Source: Zoogloea sp041908905
GTDB lineage: Bacteria > Pseudomonadota > Gammaproteobacteria > Burkholderiales > Rhodocyclaceae
Assembly: GCF_041908905.1 (NCBI RefSeq)
Contig: NZ_JAYREK010000001.1
Coordinates: forward strand, 1-64,000
Reading direction: 5' to 3'
Length of the DNA stretch: 64,000 bases
Shown here: positions 18,335 through 27,201 of the stretch, piece by piece
Position numbering within the stretch: position 1 is the first letter of the stretch
Layout of the letters: each line of letters opens with the position of its first letter
Notes under the pieces: generated by a model
What the model saw: the letters and a program-made list of their open reading frames with translations, nothing else
Told to the model about the DNA's origin: nothing
The model's database searches: none
Translations under genes and position numbers: made by a program

Positions 18335-20034
18335 CGCCCACCGCCACGCCCATCGGACAGACCCTCCTCCAGCTGGGGCTGATCAGCAAGGACCAGCTCC
18401 ACATCGCCCTCCGCGAGCAAGGCCGCAGCGGCGAGATCCTCGGCCGCCAGCTGGTGCGCCTCGGTTTCCTGTCCGAGACCACCCTGCGCGACGCCCTCGC
18501 CCGCAGCCTCGGCCGCCCCTCCGCCGACCTCTCCCGGCTGCTGCCCGACGCCGAGGCGCTCGCCCTCGTGCCCCGCCAGCTCGCCCGGCGCCTGCACCTC
18601 ATCCCCCTCAGCTACGACGCGGGCCGGCGCCATCTGGTCATCGCCTCGAGCAACGTGGACGACATCGTCGCCCTCGACCAGCTCCGCAACAGCCTGCCGC
18701 CCGGCACCCAGATCGAGACCCTGCTGGCCGGCGAGGCCGAGATCGCCCAGGCCAGCGACCAGCTCTATGGCCACGAGCTGTCCATCGACGGCATCCTCAA
18801 CGAGATCGAGAGCGGCGAATCCGACCCCTTCGGCCAGCCCGGGCGCGGCGGCGAATACGCCCAGCCGGTGGTCCGCCTGATCGACGCCCTCCTCACCGAC
18901 GCGGTCAAGCGCAGCGCCTCCGACCTGCATTTCGAGCCCGAGGCCGGCTTCCTGCGCATCCGCTACCGCATCGACGGCCTGCTGCGCCAGATCCGCGCGC
19001 TGCACAAGTCCTGCTGGCCGGCGATGGCGGTGCGCCTCAAGGTCATGGCCGGCCTCAACATCGCCGAGACCCGCGCCCCCCAGGACGGCCGGATCTCCCT
19101 GCAGGTCAGCGGCCGGCCGGTGGATTTCCGGATCTCCACCCAGCCCACCCTCCACGGCGAGAACATCGTCCTGCGCATCCTCGACCGCCAGCGGGGCATC
19201 GTCGACCTCGACGCCCTCGGCCTCACCGACCCGCAGCTCGACCTGCTCAAGCTGATGATCGCCCGCCCCGAGGGCCTGATCCTCGTCACCGGCCCCACCG
19301 GCAGCGGCAAGACCACCACCCTCTACTCCATCCTCGGCCACATCAACGCCGAGGGCATCAACATCATGACCCTCGAGGATCCGGTCGAATACCCGATGCC
19401 GATGATCCGCCAGACCGCCGTCGCCGACGCCGCCCGCCTCGACTTCGCCAACGGCGTGCGCGCGATGCTGCGCCAGGACCCGGACGTCATCCTGGTCGGC
19501 GAGATCCGCGACGCGGACACCGCGCGGATGGCCCTCCAGGCCGCCATGACCGGCCACCAGGTCTACTCCACCCTGCACACCAGCTCGGCCATCGGCGCCA
19601 TCCCGCGCCTGCTCGACATCGGCATCCAGCCCGACATCCTGGCCGGCAACGTGATCGGGATCGTCGCCCAGCGCCTCGTCCGCCGCCTCTGCCCGGCCTG
19701 CCGCGAAGCCCGCCCGGCCCATGACTACGAGCTGCGCCTGCTCGGCCTCGACACGGTCGCCGAGCGCCCGCTGCTGCACGAAGCCCGCGGTTGCCCTCAA
19801 TGCGACTTCCAGGGCTACCGGGGCCGCATGGCGATCATGGAGCTCCTGCGCCTCGACCCGGAACTCGACGAACTCGTCGCCCGCCGGGCCACCGCCCGCG
19901 AGCTCCGCGACGCCGCCAGCCGCAAGGGCTTCCGCCCCCTCGCCGACGACGGCGCCCGGCGCGTCCTCGAGGGCGCCACCACCCTCGACGAGCTGTGCCG
20001 GGTCGTGAACCTCACCGACCGCATGTCGCCATGA
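18331..20034 (+). CDS. mshE: Pilus assembly ATPase, GspE/MshE family
   Basis: 567-residue cytoplasmic hexameric ATPase that powers pilin polymerisation. The N-terminus has two MshEN-type repeats (IGQTLLQLGLISKDQLHIAL at about 8-28 and LGRQLVRLGFLSETTLRDAL at about 37-56), the module that binds c-di-GMP in MshE. The motor carries Walker A GPTGSGKTT (321-329), an Asp box, Walker B (DVILVGEIRDADT) and a His box (GHQVYSTLHT). A tetracysteine zinc site (CPAC...CPQC) is typical of GspE/PilB. It overlaps the genes on both sides by 4 bases. Activity is probably coupled to c-di-GMP; this is inferred from the motif. Confidence 0.92.
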   Translation: MTPTATPIGQTLLQLGLISKDQLHIALREQGRSGEILGRQLVRLGFLSETTLRDALARSLGRPSADLSRLLPDAEALALVPRQLARRLHLIPLSYDAGRRHLVIASSNVDDIVALDQLRNSLPPGTQIETLLAGEAEIAQASDQLYGHELSIDGILNEIESGESDPFGQPGRGGEYAQPVVRLIDALLTDAVKRSASDLHFEPEAGFLRIRYRIDGLLRQIRALHKSCWPAMAVRLKVMAGLNIAETRAPQDGRISLQVSGRPVDFRISTQPTLHGENIVLRILDRQRGIVDLDALGLTDPQLDLLKLMIARPEGLILVTGPTGSGKTTTLYSILGHINAEGINIMTLEDPVEYPMPMIRQTAVADAARLDFANGVRAMLRQDPDVILVGEIRDADTARMALQAAMTGHQVYSTLHTSSAIGAIPRLLDIGIQPDILAGNVIGIVAQRLVRRLCPACREARPAHDYELRLLGLDTVAERPLLHEARGCPQCDFQGYRGRMAIMELLRLDPELDELVARRATARELRDAASRKGFRPLADDGARRVLEGATTLDELCRVVNLTDRMSP

Positions 20035-21233
20035 CCCCCTACGCCTACCGCGCCGTCAGCCCCGCCGGGCAGATCGTCCGCGGCCGGCTCGATGCCCACG
20101 ACCTCCCCGACCTCGAACATCGCCTCGCCCGGCTCGGCCTCGAACTGCTCCAGGGCCGGCCGGTGCCCGCGCTGCACTGGCCGGGCCGCCAGCCCGTTCC
20201 GCGGCGCGAGCTGATCAACTTCTGCTTCCACCTCGAGCAGTTCCTGCAGGCCGGCGTGCCCATCCTCGACAGCCTCGCCGACCTGCGCGACTCCCTCGAC
20301 CACCCGCGCTTCCGGGCCGTCGTGGCCAGCCTGATCACCGCCATCGAAGGCGGGCGGAGCCTCTCCGAGGCCCTCGCCCAGCACCCGCGGGTCTTCGACG
20401 GCGTCTTCTGCAGCCTGGTGCGCGCCGGTGAGCAGGCCGGCGAACTGCCGCGGGTACTGCAGGCCCTCGCCACTGCCCTCAAGCGTGACGACGAGCTCGC
20501 CGCCTTCACCCGGCGCATCGCCATCTACCCGCTCATCGTGGGCGTCGTGATCCTCGCTGCCGTCGGCGTCGCGCTGGTCTACGTGGTGCCCGAGCTCGCC
20601 CGCCTGTTCCACACCGTCGGCCAGGCCCTCCCGCTGCAGACCCGCCTCCTCATCGCCCTCTCCGATTTCGTGCGGCACCAGGGCTGGCTGCTGATCCTGG
20701 CCGCCGCGGTGGGCACCCTCGCATTCCGCCACGCCCTCGCCACCCGGCCGCGCTTCCGGCGCGACGTGGACGCCTTCAAGCTGCGCCTGCCCCTCGTCGG
20801 CGAGGTTCGCCGCAAGCTCATCCTGGCCCGCTTCACCGGCCTGTTCGCCATGATGTACGCCGCTGGCATCACCATTGTCGACGCCCTGCAGGCCGCCGAG
20901 GGCGTGGTCGGCAACACCGCCCTCAGGGAAGGCCTGCACCAGGCCGGGCGGCGCATCGAACACGGCACCCGTCTCTCCGAAGCCTTCGCCGGCGTCGCCC
21001 TCTTCCCGCCCCTCGTCACCCGGATGCTGCGGGTCGGCGAGAGCACCGGAGCCCTCGACCGGGCCCTCGCCAACGTCAGCTACTTCTACGAGCGGGACGT
21101 CCGCGAGGCCATCGAGCGCCTCCAGGCCAGCATCGAACCGGCGCTCACCGTGATCCTCGGCCTGCTCCTGCTGGCCGTGATGAGCGCCGTGATGCTGCCC
21201 ATCTACGACATCGTCAGCCGCATGAAGCTCTGA
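20031..21233 (+). CDS. mshG: Type IV pilus inner-membrane platform protein, GspF/MshG family
   Basis: 400-residue polytopic inner-membrane protein that forms the platform on which the ATPase acts. It has two GspF repeats (about 60-185 and 265-390), each with the pattern FLQAGVPILDSLADL or MMYAAGITIVDALQ, and three membrane segments (about 165-190, 215-235, 370-395). The ATG at 20031 overlaps the ATPase stop (ATGA). The longer open frame upstream lies inside the ATPase gene and is not used. Confidence 0.92.
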   Translation: MTPYAYRAVSPAGQIVRGRLDAHDLPDLEHRLARLGLELLQGRPVPALHWPGRQPVPRRELINFCFHLEQFLQAGVPILDSLADLRDSLDHPRFRAVVASLITAIEGGRSLSEALAQHPRVFDGVFCSLVRAGEQAGELPRVLQALATALKRDDELAAFTRRIAIYPLIVGVVILAAVGVALVYVVPELARLFHTVGQALPLQTRLLIALSDFVRHQGWLLILAAAVGTLAFRHALATRPRFRRDVDAFKLRLPLVGEVRRKLILARFTGLFAMMYAAGITIVDALQAAEGVVGNTALREGLHQAGRRIEHGTRLSEAFAGVALFPPLVTRMLRVGESTGALDRALANVSYFYERDVREAIERLQASIEPALTVILGLLLLAVMSAVMLPIYDIVSRMKL

Positions 21234-21235
21234 CC

Positions 21236-22696
21236 ATGGCCGGGCACCACCTCCTCTACCTCACCGCGGGCGGCCTGCACATCGCCCAGGCCCATCGGGG
21301 GCAGGTCAGCCTTGCCGGGCGGCTCGACCCCATCGACGGCCCGTCGGCCCTCACCGGCTGGCTGCAGCAGCACCCGCGCGGCCGCATCACCCTGCTGGCC
21401 GACCTGCCGGACGAGAGCTACCACCTCGAAACCCTGCCCGCCGTCGGCCGTCGCGACCGGCGCCAGCTCATCGCCCGCCGCCGGGCCCAACTCAGGCTCG
21501 ACACCCCCTACATCACCCACCAGTCCCTTGGCCCCAGCGCCTCGGCCCCCGCGGGCGACAAGCCCGGCGAAAAGATCCTCTTCGCCGCCCTCCACCGCCC
21601 GGCCACCCTGCAGCCCTGGCTGGCCATCTTCGAGCAGGCCGGGCGGGCCCTCGACGGCGTGGGCCTCATTGCCCATCTCGCCGCCGAAGTCGCGACGCGG
21701 CTCGCCACCACACAGCCCACCGGCCTGCCGCCCACGGCGCTGCTCGTCTGGAAAACCCCTGCCGGGCTGCGGGTCTCCTGCCTGGAAGGCGGACGGCTAC
21801 GCTTCAGCCGCCTCACACCAGGCGGTGCCGGGGGCTGGCAAGCCTGGGGAGACGAAATCCGGCGTACCCACCAATACCTCATCGGGCAGCGCGCCATCGA
21901 ACGCGGCCAGCCCACGCCCGTGTTCGTGCTCGCCCATCCCCAGGACCACGCCCCCCTGGCCAGCGCCTTGCCCGACACCGGCGAACTGCAGCTCCAGGCC
22001 GTGGGCCTCCCGGAGCTCGCCACCCGCTGCGGCCTGCGGGGCGCGCTCGAAGACTCCGACAGCCTGCCGCTCCTCCTGCACCTGGCCAGCCGCAGCCGGC
22101 CGCAGCCCCGGCTCACCCCGCCCGGGCAGCGGCCACGCCACCTGCCCGCGCCCGCCACGACGATCGGCGTCATCGCTGCAGCGGTGCTTGCCGCCAGCCT
22201 GGTGATCGCCGCCGGCTACTGGGTCGACGCCCGCGACCTGCGCCAGCAAGCAGCCCGCAGGCTCGCCGAAAGCCTGGCCGAAGAAGCCCAGGCCCGCCGT
22301 CTGCGCGACGCCACCCCTGCCCTGCCGCTGCCCGCCGACACGCTCGGGGCAGACTTCTCCCGGCTGGTCGCACTGCAGCCCTTCGAGAAGGCGCCCACGA
22401 CCTTCCTGTTCCAGCTGGCCAGGGCCCTGGATGCGCTGCCCGGCGTCGAGCTGGCGAGCCTCGAATGGTCCCTGAACATCGAAGACCCCGCCCCAGCCGT
22501 CAACGTCCAGATCGCGCTGCAGCTTCCGGCCGCCCCGCGCCGCCACGATCTCGTCAAACAGGTGACGGCTACGATCCATCGCCACCTGGGCGTCGCGGCA
22601 CCCGACGCCGAAGGCCCTCTCCGCTCGCCCGACAGCACGCTCGACAGCGGCGGCCGGCTGACCCTCGACCTCACGCTGCCGGCAAGCCTCCCATGA
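21236..22696 (+). CDS. PilM/PilN-like (MshI-like) pilus assembly protein
   Basis: 486 residues, starting 2 bases after the platform gene. The N-terminal 280 residues form a degenerate actin-like/GspL-cytoplasmic type domain (LYLTAGGLHIAQAHRGQ..., SYHLETLPAVGRRDRRQLIARR). A single membrane helix (about 305-328, TTIGVIAAAVLAASLVIAAGYW) and a coiled-coil plus ferredoxin-like periplasmic part follow, as in PilN or GspL. It therefore looks like a natural fusion of PilM-like and PilN-like parts, as in MshI/GspL. Sequence conservation is low, so the call rests mostly on architecture and position. Confidence 0.7.
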   Translation: MAGHHLLYLTAGGLHIAQAHRGQVSLAGRLDPIDGPSALTGWLQQHPRGRITLLADLPDESYHLETLPAVGRRDRRQLIARRRAQLRLDTPYITHQSLGPSASAPAGDKPGEKILFAALHRPATLQPWLAIFEQAGRALDGVGLIAHLAAEVATRLATTQPTGLPPTALLVWKTPAGLRVSCLEGGRLRFSRLTPGGAGGWQAWGDEIRRTHQYLIGQRAIERGQPTPVFVLAHPQDHAPLASALPDTGELQLQAVGLPELATRCGLRGALEDSDSLPLLLHLASRSRPQPRLTPPGQRPRHLPAPATTIGVIAAAVLAASLVIAAGYWVDARDLRQQAARRLAESLAEEAQARRLRDATPALPLPADTLGADFSRLVALQPFEKAPTTFLFQLARALDALPGVELASLEWSLNIEDPAPAVNVQIALQLPAAPRRHDLVKQVTATIHRHLGVAAPDAEGPLRSPDSTLDSGGRLTLDLTLPASLP

Positions 22697-23337
22697 TGCG
22701 CGCGATGTCATCCGGGCTGGGGCGCCCGCTGATCGCCGGAGCCCTCGTCCTGCTCGTCAGCGGCACCCTCCTGTTCTGGAGCAAGGCCGAACGGGACGAC
22801 GCTGCAGCCACGCTCCGGCTGAACGACAACCGCCTCGCCCAGGCCCGGGCCGCGCATCAGGCCGCCCGCGACGCCGATGCCGCAACCCGCCTCGGCCTCC
22901 GTCAGCTCGAGGCGCTGCACGGCGCCGGTTTGCTCGAAACGCCCGATCGCCAGGCCTGGCAACGGCATCTGCTCGGGCTGCAAGGACGGCTCCAGCTGGA
23001 CGGGCTCGAATGGATGCTGAGCCCCGTTCAGCCCGTCAGCGGTGGCGAGCCTGAAACGCCTGCCTCCCCTTCGGCCCTGCGCGTCGCCAGCCTGCACCTG
23101 CAGGGAGAGCTCGCCCACGAGGGGCGGCTGCTCCCACTGCTCGACCGGCCCGCCGGTCTCGGCGGAGGGCTGTTCCTGCCACGCCACTGCCGGCTCGCCC
23201 GCCGCACCCCCGCCACCGAGGGGCCGGCCCTCAGCATCGATTGCGAGATCGACTGGCTCTTCCTGCAGCTACCGGCGGCCACCGAAGACGCCACCGGCAT
23301 GGACAGGCCGCGCCAGGCTCTGCAGAATCCAGGCTGA
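22693..23337 (+). CDS. PilO/MshJ-like pilus assembly protein
   Basis: 214 residues with one N-terminal membrane helix (about 11-29, LIAGALVLLVSGTLLFW) followed by a coiled coil (ATLRLNDNRLAQARAAHQAARDAD) and a small periplasmic domain. This is the layout of PilO, GspM and MshJ. The ATG at 22693 overlaps the preceding stop; a second ATG follows immediately at 22696. It is the last gene of the six-gene pilus module; a glycosyltransferase follows after 20 bases. No pilin, MshK or prepilin peptidase gene is present nearby. Confidence 0.68.
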   Translation: MMRAMSSGLGRPLIAGALVLLVSGTLLFWSKAERDDAAATLRLNDNRLAQARAAHQAARDADAATRLGLRQLEALHGAGLLETPDRQAWQRHLLGLQGRLQLDGLEWMLSPVQPVSGGEPETPASPSALRVASLHLQGELAHEGRLLPLLDRPAGLGGGLFLPRHCRLARRTPATEGPALSIDCEIDWLFLQLPAATEDATGMDRPRQALQNPG

Positions 23338-23357
23338 GTCCCCTAGGGAGTGTGGCG

Positions 23358-24596
23358 ATGACGCCCAAGAAAATCCTGCTGATGGCCCACGACGTCACCC
23401 TGGCGCACCTGGGCCGCCCGCTCCGCCTCGCCGAAGGCCTGATCGCCGACGGCCACGCCGTGACCCTCGCCGCCTCGGCCGAGTCGGCCCGCTTCCTGAA
23501 AGACTTCCCCGGCGAGGTGCGCACCCTGGCCCCCACCGGCAAGGCGCGCTTCATCGACAACCTGGCCAAGGGCCGGCCGGTGTTCGATTTCGAGACCCTC
23601 AGGCGCTTCTGCGAAGAAGACGAAGCCCTGCTCGCCACCCTGCGCCCCGACCTGGTGATCGGCGATTTCCGGATCACCCTGTCGGTGTCGGCCCGACGGG
23701 CCGGCGTTCCGTATGCGACCATCACCAACGCCTACTGGAGCCCGGCCTTCACGCCGCGCTTCGTGGTGCCCAACCTGCCGATGGTGCCCATCCTCGGCGT
23801 CGGCGTCTCCCAGGCCATCTTCGATCTGGTCCGCCCCCTTGCCTTCGCCGTCCATGCCCGCCCGATGAACCGGCTGCGCCGCCATTACGGCCTCCCCAGC
23901 CTGGGCTCGGACCTGCGGCGCATCTACACCGACGCCGACCTGGCGCTGTTCAGCGACATACCGGAAATCTACGGCCTACCGCCGGACAGCGAACAGGGCG
24001 GGGTTTTCCTGGGCCCCATCGACTGGTCGCCCGACATACCACTGCCCGGCTGGTGGAGCGAGCTCGACGCGCAACGGCCGACCATCTACGTAACCCTCGG
24101 CAGCTCCGGCGCCAGCGAGCTGCTACCCCCGCTGCTCGAGGGCCTCGGCCGGCTCGATGCGCAATTGATCGTCTCGACCGCCGGCGCCCCGCTGCCGGCG
24201 CTCTCCGACAGCAGGGTTTTCTGCGCCGAATACCTTCCCGGAGCTGCGGCGGCCGCCATCACCGACATGGTCGTCTGCAACGGAGGCAGCCCAACGTCCT
24301 ATCAGGCACTGGCAAAAGGGGTGCCCGTTCTGGGGCTCCCCGGGAATCTGGACCAGTTTCTCAATATGTATTATCTTGAAAAAAACCGTCTGGGCCTGAG
24401 CCTGCGCGGTACGCCACCCACGGCCAAGCAGGTTGCCGCCAAGGCGGCACGTGTGCTCCACGAAACAGCATTCCGACAGTCCGCCCTCGGATTCGCCAAG
24501 GTGATTGAAGGCTACGACAACGCAAGCCGTCTCCGGGACGCCCTTCGCCGATTCGGGATCATCAGCCATGCACCCGGTACAGCCGGCACCGGGTGA
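23358..24596 (+). CDS. Glycosyltransferase, GT1/MGT (UGT-like) family
   Basis: 412 residues with a GT-B fold: an N-terminal acceptor half (KKILLMAHDVTLAHLGRPLRLAEGLIADGHAVTLAAS) and a C-terminal nucleotide-sugar half. The latter has YVTLGSSGASELLPPLLEGL, then AEYLPGAAAAAITDMVVCNGGSPTSYQALAKGVPVLGLPGNLDQFLNM, i.e. the UGT-type GG...P..DQ signature. Such enzymes glycosylate lipids, sterols, carotenoids or macrolides. The ATG at 23358 has an AGGGAG Shine-Dalgarno, 20 bases after the pilus operon. Downstream oxidoreductases suggest a pathway for a modified glycoside or glycolipid; the substrate is unknown. Confidence 0.85.
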   Translation: MTPKKILLMAHDVTLAHLGRPLRLAEGLIADGHAVTLAASAESARFLKDFPGEVRTLAPTGKARFIDNLAKGRPVFDFETLRRFCEEDEALLATLRPDLVIGDFRITLSVSARRAGVPYATITNAYWSPAFTPRFVVPNLPMVPILGVGVSQAIFDLVRPLAFAVHARPMNRLRRHYGLPSLGSDLRRIYTDADLALFSDIPEIYGLPPDSEQGGVFLGPIDWSPDIPLPGWWSELDAQRPTIYVTLGSSGASELLPPLLEGLGRLDAQLIVSTAGAPLPALSDSRVFCAEYLPGAAAAAITDMVVCNGGSPTSYQALAKGVPVLGLPGNLDQFLNMYYLEKNRLGLSLRGTPPTAKQVAAKAARVLHETAFRQSALGFAKVIEGYDNASRLRDALRRFGIISHAPGTAGTG

Positions 24597-24678
24597 CGTA
24601 GCCTTCAACCCCGGCGCTGCGGGCAATCCTCCTCCGACCAATCCGCCCCCTGGTTTCCTCTCCTTCGAGTCGAAGAAA

Positions 24679-26295
24679 ATGAGCCTCACTAAAAAATGGG
24701 ATGTCGTCATTGTTGGCACCGGCGCAGGCGGCGCAACAATCGGCTACGCCCTGGCCAAGGCAGGAAAACGCGTCCTGTTCTGCGAAAAAGGGCGAGCAGC
24801 CGTCGCAGGCAAGTCTCTCACCGGGCAATACGCCGAAACCTTCCGCTCACGCGTTGGCGCTCCGGCCCCCGAAGACCGGGTTGTGTTTGAAAAGGCGGGG
24901 CGCTGGTGGAACACGCTGAACGACGAGTCCGCAGACAAGGCACGGGCTTTCGTCCCCTTCATCGGCTCAGGCACCGGCGGCTCCACCGCAATTTATGGCG
25001 CGGCCCTGGAGCGTCTGTTCCCCGAAGACTTCCGGCCGGCCGAAAACTTCTCCGGCGCTCATGGCGCCGACTTGCCGGAAGCCTGGCCGGTCACCTTCGA
25101 TGAACTGCAACCATACTATCGGGAAGCCGAAGCACTTTACGGCGTCCAGGGCACACCCGATCCGCTGAAGAGCCTCAATCCGCCGTCTTATGCCGCACAG
25201 GGCACCGCGCTCTCCCCACCCAACCAGGAACTCCACACCTTCCTGGCCGGCAAGGGCCTTGATCCCTACCGACTGCCACTCGCCTGCGACCAAATCCCCG
25301 GCTGCAATGGGTGTCAAAGCTACATTTGCGCCAAGGGCTGCAAGAACGACAGCGCAAAAGTCTGTCTGTCCGTCGCCCTGACCCAGCACGGGGCAACGCT
25401 ATGGGACGATTGCGAAGTCGTCTCCATCGACGCCGGGCCGAATTCGGTCAGAAGAATCCGCTGCATTCACAAGGGTGAAAGTGTCCAGATCGAAGCGGAA
25501 ACATTCATCCTGGCTGCCGGTGCGCTTTCCAGCCCACATCTGCTTCTCCGCTCCCGAAACCACGATTGGCCACAAGGCGTTGCAAACGGATCGGGGCTCG
25601 TCGGGCGCTACCTGATGCGCCACTATGTCGACCTGTACGCAATCTTCGTCAAGTCTTCGCGCGCCAGCAATGGACTCAAACAGCTAGCGTTCAACAATTT
25701 TTACAACCGGGACGGCGACAAATTCGGCACGGTGCAATCCTTTGGCGACCTCCCACCGCCTAGCGTCCTGGTGGACAGCATCAAGGACGACCTGCAGCAC
25801 ACGCCCTTCTCCCCTCTTGCCCCGCTCCTTGAACTCCAGCGCCCCATCATGACACGGGCACTGGGCATGCTGTTCGGCCAGACAACGGTGCTGGCGTCGA
25901 TGATGGAAGACCTCCCTTACCGGAGCAACCGAATTGTCGTCGAAACGCCCCAGGATCCGCTGCGCATCCATTACACGCTTTCTCCATACGAAAAAGCGAG
26001 AATCAAGGCCTTCAGGAAACTTCTCAAAGAAACCTTCTCGCCGTACCGGATGCTTCTAATCAAGCAGGCCGAAAACAATCAGCGGATCGCCCACGCCTGC
26101 GGCACCTGTCGTTTTGGCGACGATCCCGGCACAAGCGTCCTGAACCGGAACAATCGGGCCCACGAACTAGAGAACCTTTACGTCATCGACGCCTCGTTCT
26201 TTCCGTCCAGCGGCGGAACCAACCCCGCGCTAACCATCATCGCGAACGCCCTCCGGGTGGCGGACCATCTCACAGGAGGCAAGACATCCCGATGA
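24679..26295 (+). CDS. GMC-family FAD-dependent oxidoreductase
   Basis: About 538 residues from the ATG at 24679 (MSLTKKWDVVIVGTGAGG). It has an FAD-binding Rossmann motif GTGAGGATIGYALAKAGKRVLFCEKG at the N-terminus, a GSGTGGSTAIYGAALERL flavin-contact region and a CNGCQSYICAKGCKNDS cysteine cluster. The GMC_oxred_C domain ends in ACGTCRFGDDPGTSVLN and DASFFPSSGGTNPALTIIANALRVADHL. Family members oxidise alcohols or sugars. An in-frame ATG at 24568 would overlap the glycosyltransferase end and add a low-complexity Pro-rich leader. The stop overlaps the SDR start (ATGA). Codon use is less G+C-biased than in the flanking pilus genes. Confidence 0.85.
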   Translation: MSLTKKWDVVIVGTGAGGATIGYALAKAGKRVLFCEKGRAAVAGKSLTGQYAETFRSRVGAPAPEDRVVFEKAGRWWNTLNDESADKARAFVPFIGSGTGGSTAIYGAALERLFPEDFRPAENFSGAHGADLPEAWPVTFDELQPYYREAEALYGVQGTPDPLKSLNPPSYAAQGTALSPPNQELHTFLAGKGLDPYRLPLACDQIPGCNGCQSYICAKGCKNDSAKVCLSVALTQHGATLWDDCEVVSIDAGPNSVRRIRCIHKGESVQIEAETFILAAGALSSPHLLLRSRNHDWPQGVANGSGLVGRYLMRHYVDLYAIFVKSSRASNGLKQLAFNNFYNRDGDKFGTVQSFGDLPPPSVLVDSIKDDLQHTPFSPLAPLLELQRPIMTRALGMLFGQTTVLASMMEDLPYRSNRIVVETPQDPLRIHYTLSPYEKARIKAFRKLLKETFSPYRMLLIKQAENNQRIAHACGTCRFGDDPGTSVLNRNNRAHELENLYVIDASFFPSSGGTNPALTIIANALRVADHLTGGKTSR

Positions 26296-27095
26296 AGCTC
26301 AAGATCTCTGATTTCAAAGGCACCTGGGCCCTGGTGACTGGCGCATCGTCCGGAATAGGCAGGGAGTTTGCCCAACAACTCGCCGCAGAAGGCATCAATA
26401 TCGTTCTCGTTGCCCGCCGCGAACAACGGCTGCAGACGCTGGCAACGGAACTGATCAACCGTCATGGCATTCACTGCCTTGCCCTCCCGATCGACCTCAG
26501 CAACAAGGGCGCCAGCGGTGACATCGCAAAACAACTCGCAATCCAAAACATCAAGATCCGGATCCTCGTCAATAACGCCGGATCGGGTCACTGGGGTACC
26601 TTTGAGAAAGCGCCCGAGGGCTTCTATGAATCGATGGTGACCCTGAACGTCGCCGCGCCGATGGCGCTGGCGCACGCTTTCTTCAATGACCTGTCGAGCT
26701 TTCCGTCATCGCTGGTCATCAATGTCAGCTCACCGGCGGTGTTCCAGCCGGTTCCCTTCATGGCCGGGTATGCCGCCTCCAAGGCCGCCCTCCACAGTTT
26801 CAGCCTGGCCTTGAGCGAAGAATGGAAACAATTCGGCGTGCAGTTGCAAACCCTGGTCCCTGGCCCCACGGAAAGCGAATTCGATGCACGGGCAGGCGCC
26901 TATGAAAGCGGGCTGGGTACGCGACGCGACAAACCCGCCGATGTGGTGCGGGCATCGATCAATGCCATACCCAGCGGAAAAATCATGGTTTGCGTCGCGA
27001 AGGGAACCATGGGGCAGCGTATCTTCGGAGCCCTGTTTCCCCCGGCCTTTGTCGTCAAAAAGGTTGCCGAGATGTTCAGACCAAAGCCGGGCTGA
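26292..27095 (+). CDS. Short-chain dehydrogenase/reductase (SDR)
   Basis: 267-residue classical SDR. The NAD(P)-binding motif is TGASSGIG (about 17-24), the NNAG motif VNNAG follows, and the catalytic Ser (NVSSPAVF) and YAASK (Tyr/Lys) are all present. A basic pair (ARREQR) after beta-2 hints at NADPH preference. A hydrophobic C-terminus (FGALFPPAFVVKKVAEMF) may give membrane contact, as in 3-ketoacyl or long-chain-acyl reductases. It is translationally coupled to the GMC oxidoreductase, and the two likely act on successive oxidation states of the same alcohol or ketone. The substrate is unknown. Confidence 0.87.
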   Translation: MKLKISDFKGTWALVTGASSGIGREFAQQLAAEGINIVLVARREQRLQTLATELINRHGIHCLALPIDLSNKGASGDIAKQLAIQNIKIRILVNNAGSGHWGTFEKAPEGFYESMVTLNVAAPMALAHAFFNDLSSFPSSLVINVSSPAVFQPVPFMAGYAASKAALHSFSLALSEEWKQFGVQLQTLVPGPTESEFDARAGAYESGLGTRRDKPADVVRASINAIPSGKIMVCVAKGTMGQRIFGALFPPAFVVKKVAEMFRPKPG

Positions 27096-27201
27096 TCCAG
27101 CGTGGGGCGCCATCAACAGGAGATTTTGGCGCCCGCCTGCTGCCTCCGGCTATTGGGGCGTTCGAACACTCTCACAAAACGCCCAAGGCCCCCCGGATGG
27201 A

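Noticed and set aside
27105..27134. Inverted repeat GGGCGCCA/TGGCGCCC between the convergent SDR and acyltransferase genes
   Set aside because: The 8-bp stem has a 14-base loop and no T tract on either strand, so it is not supported as a terminator.
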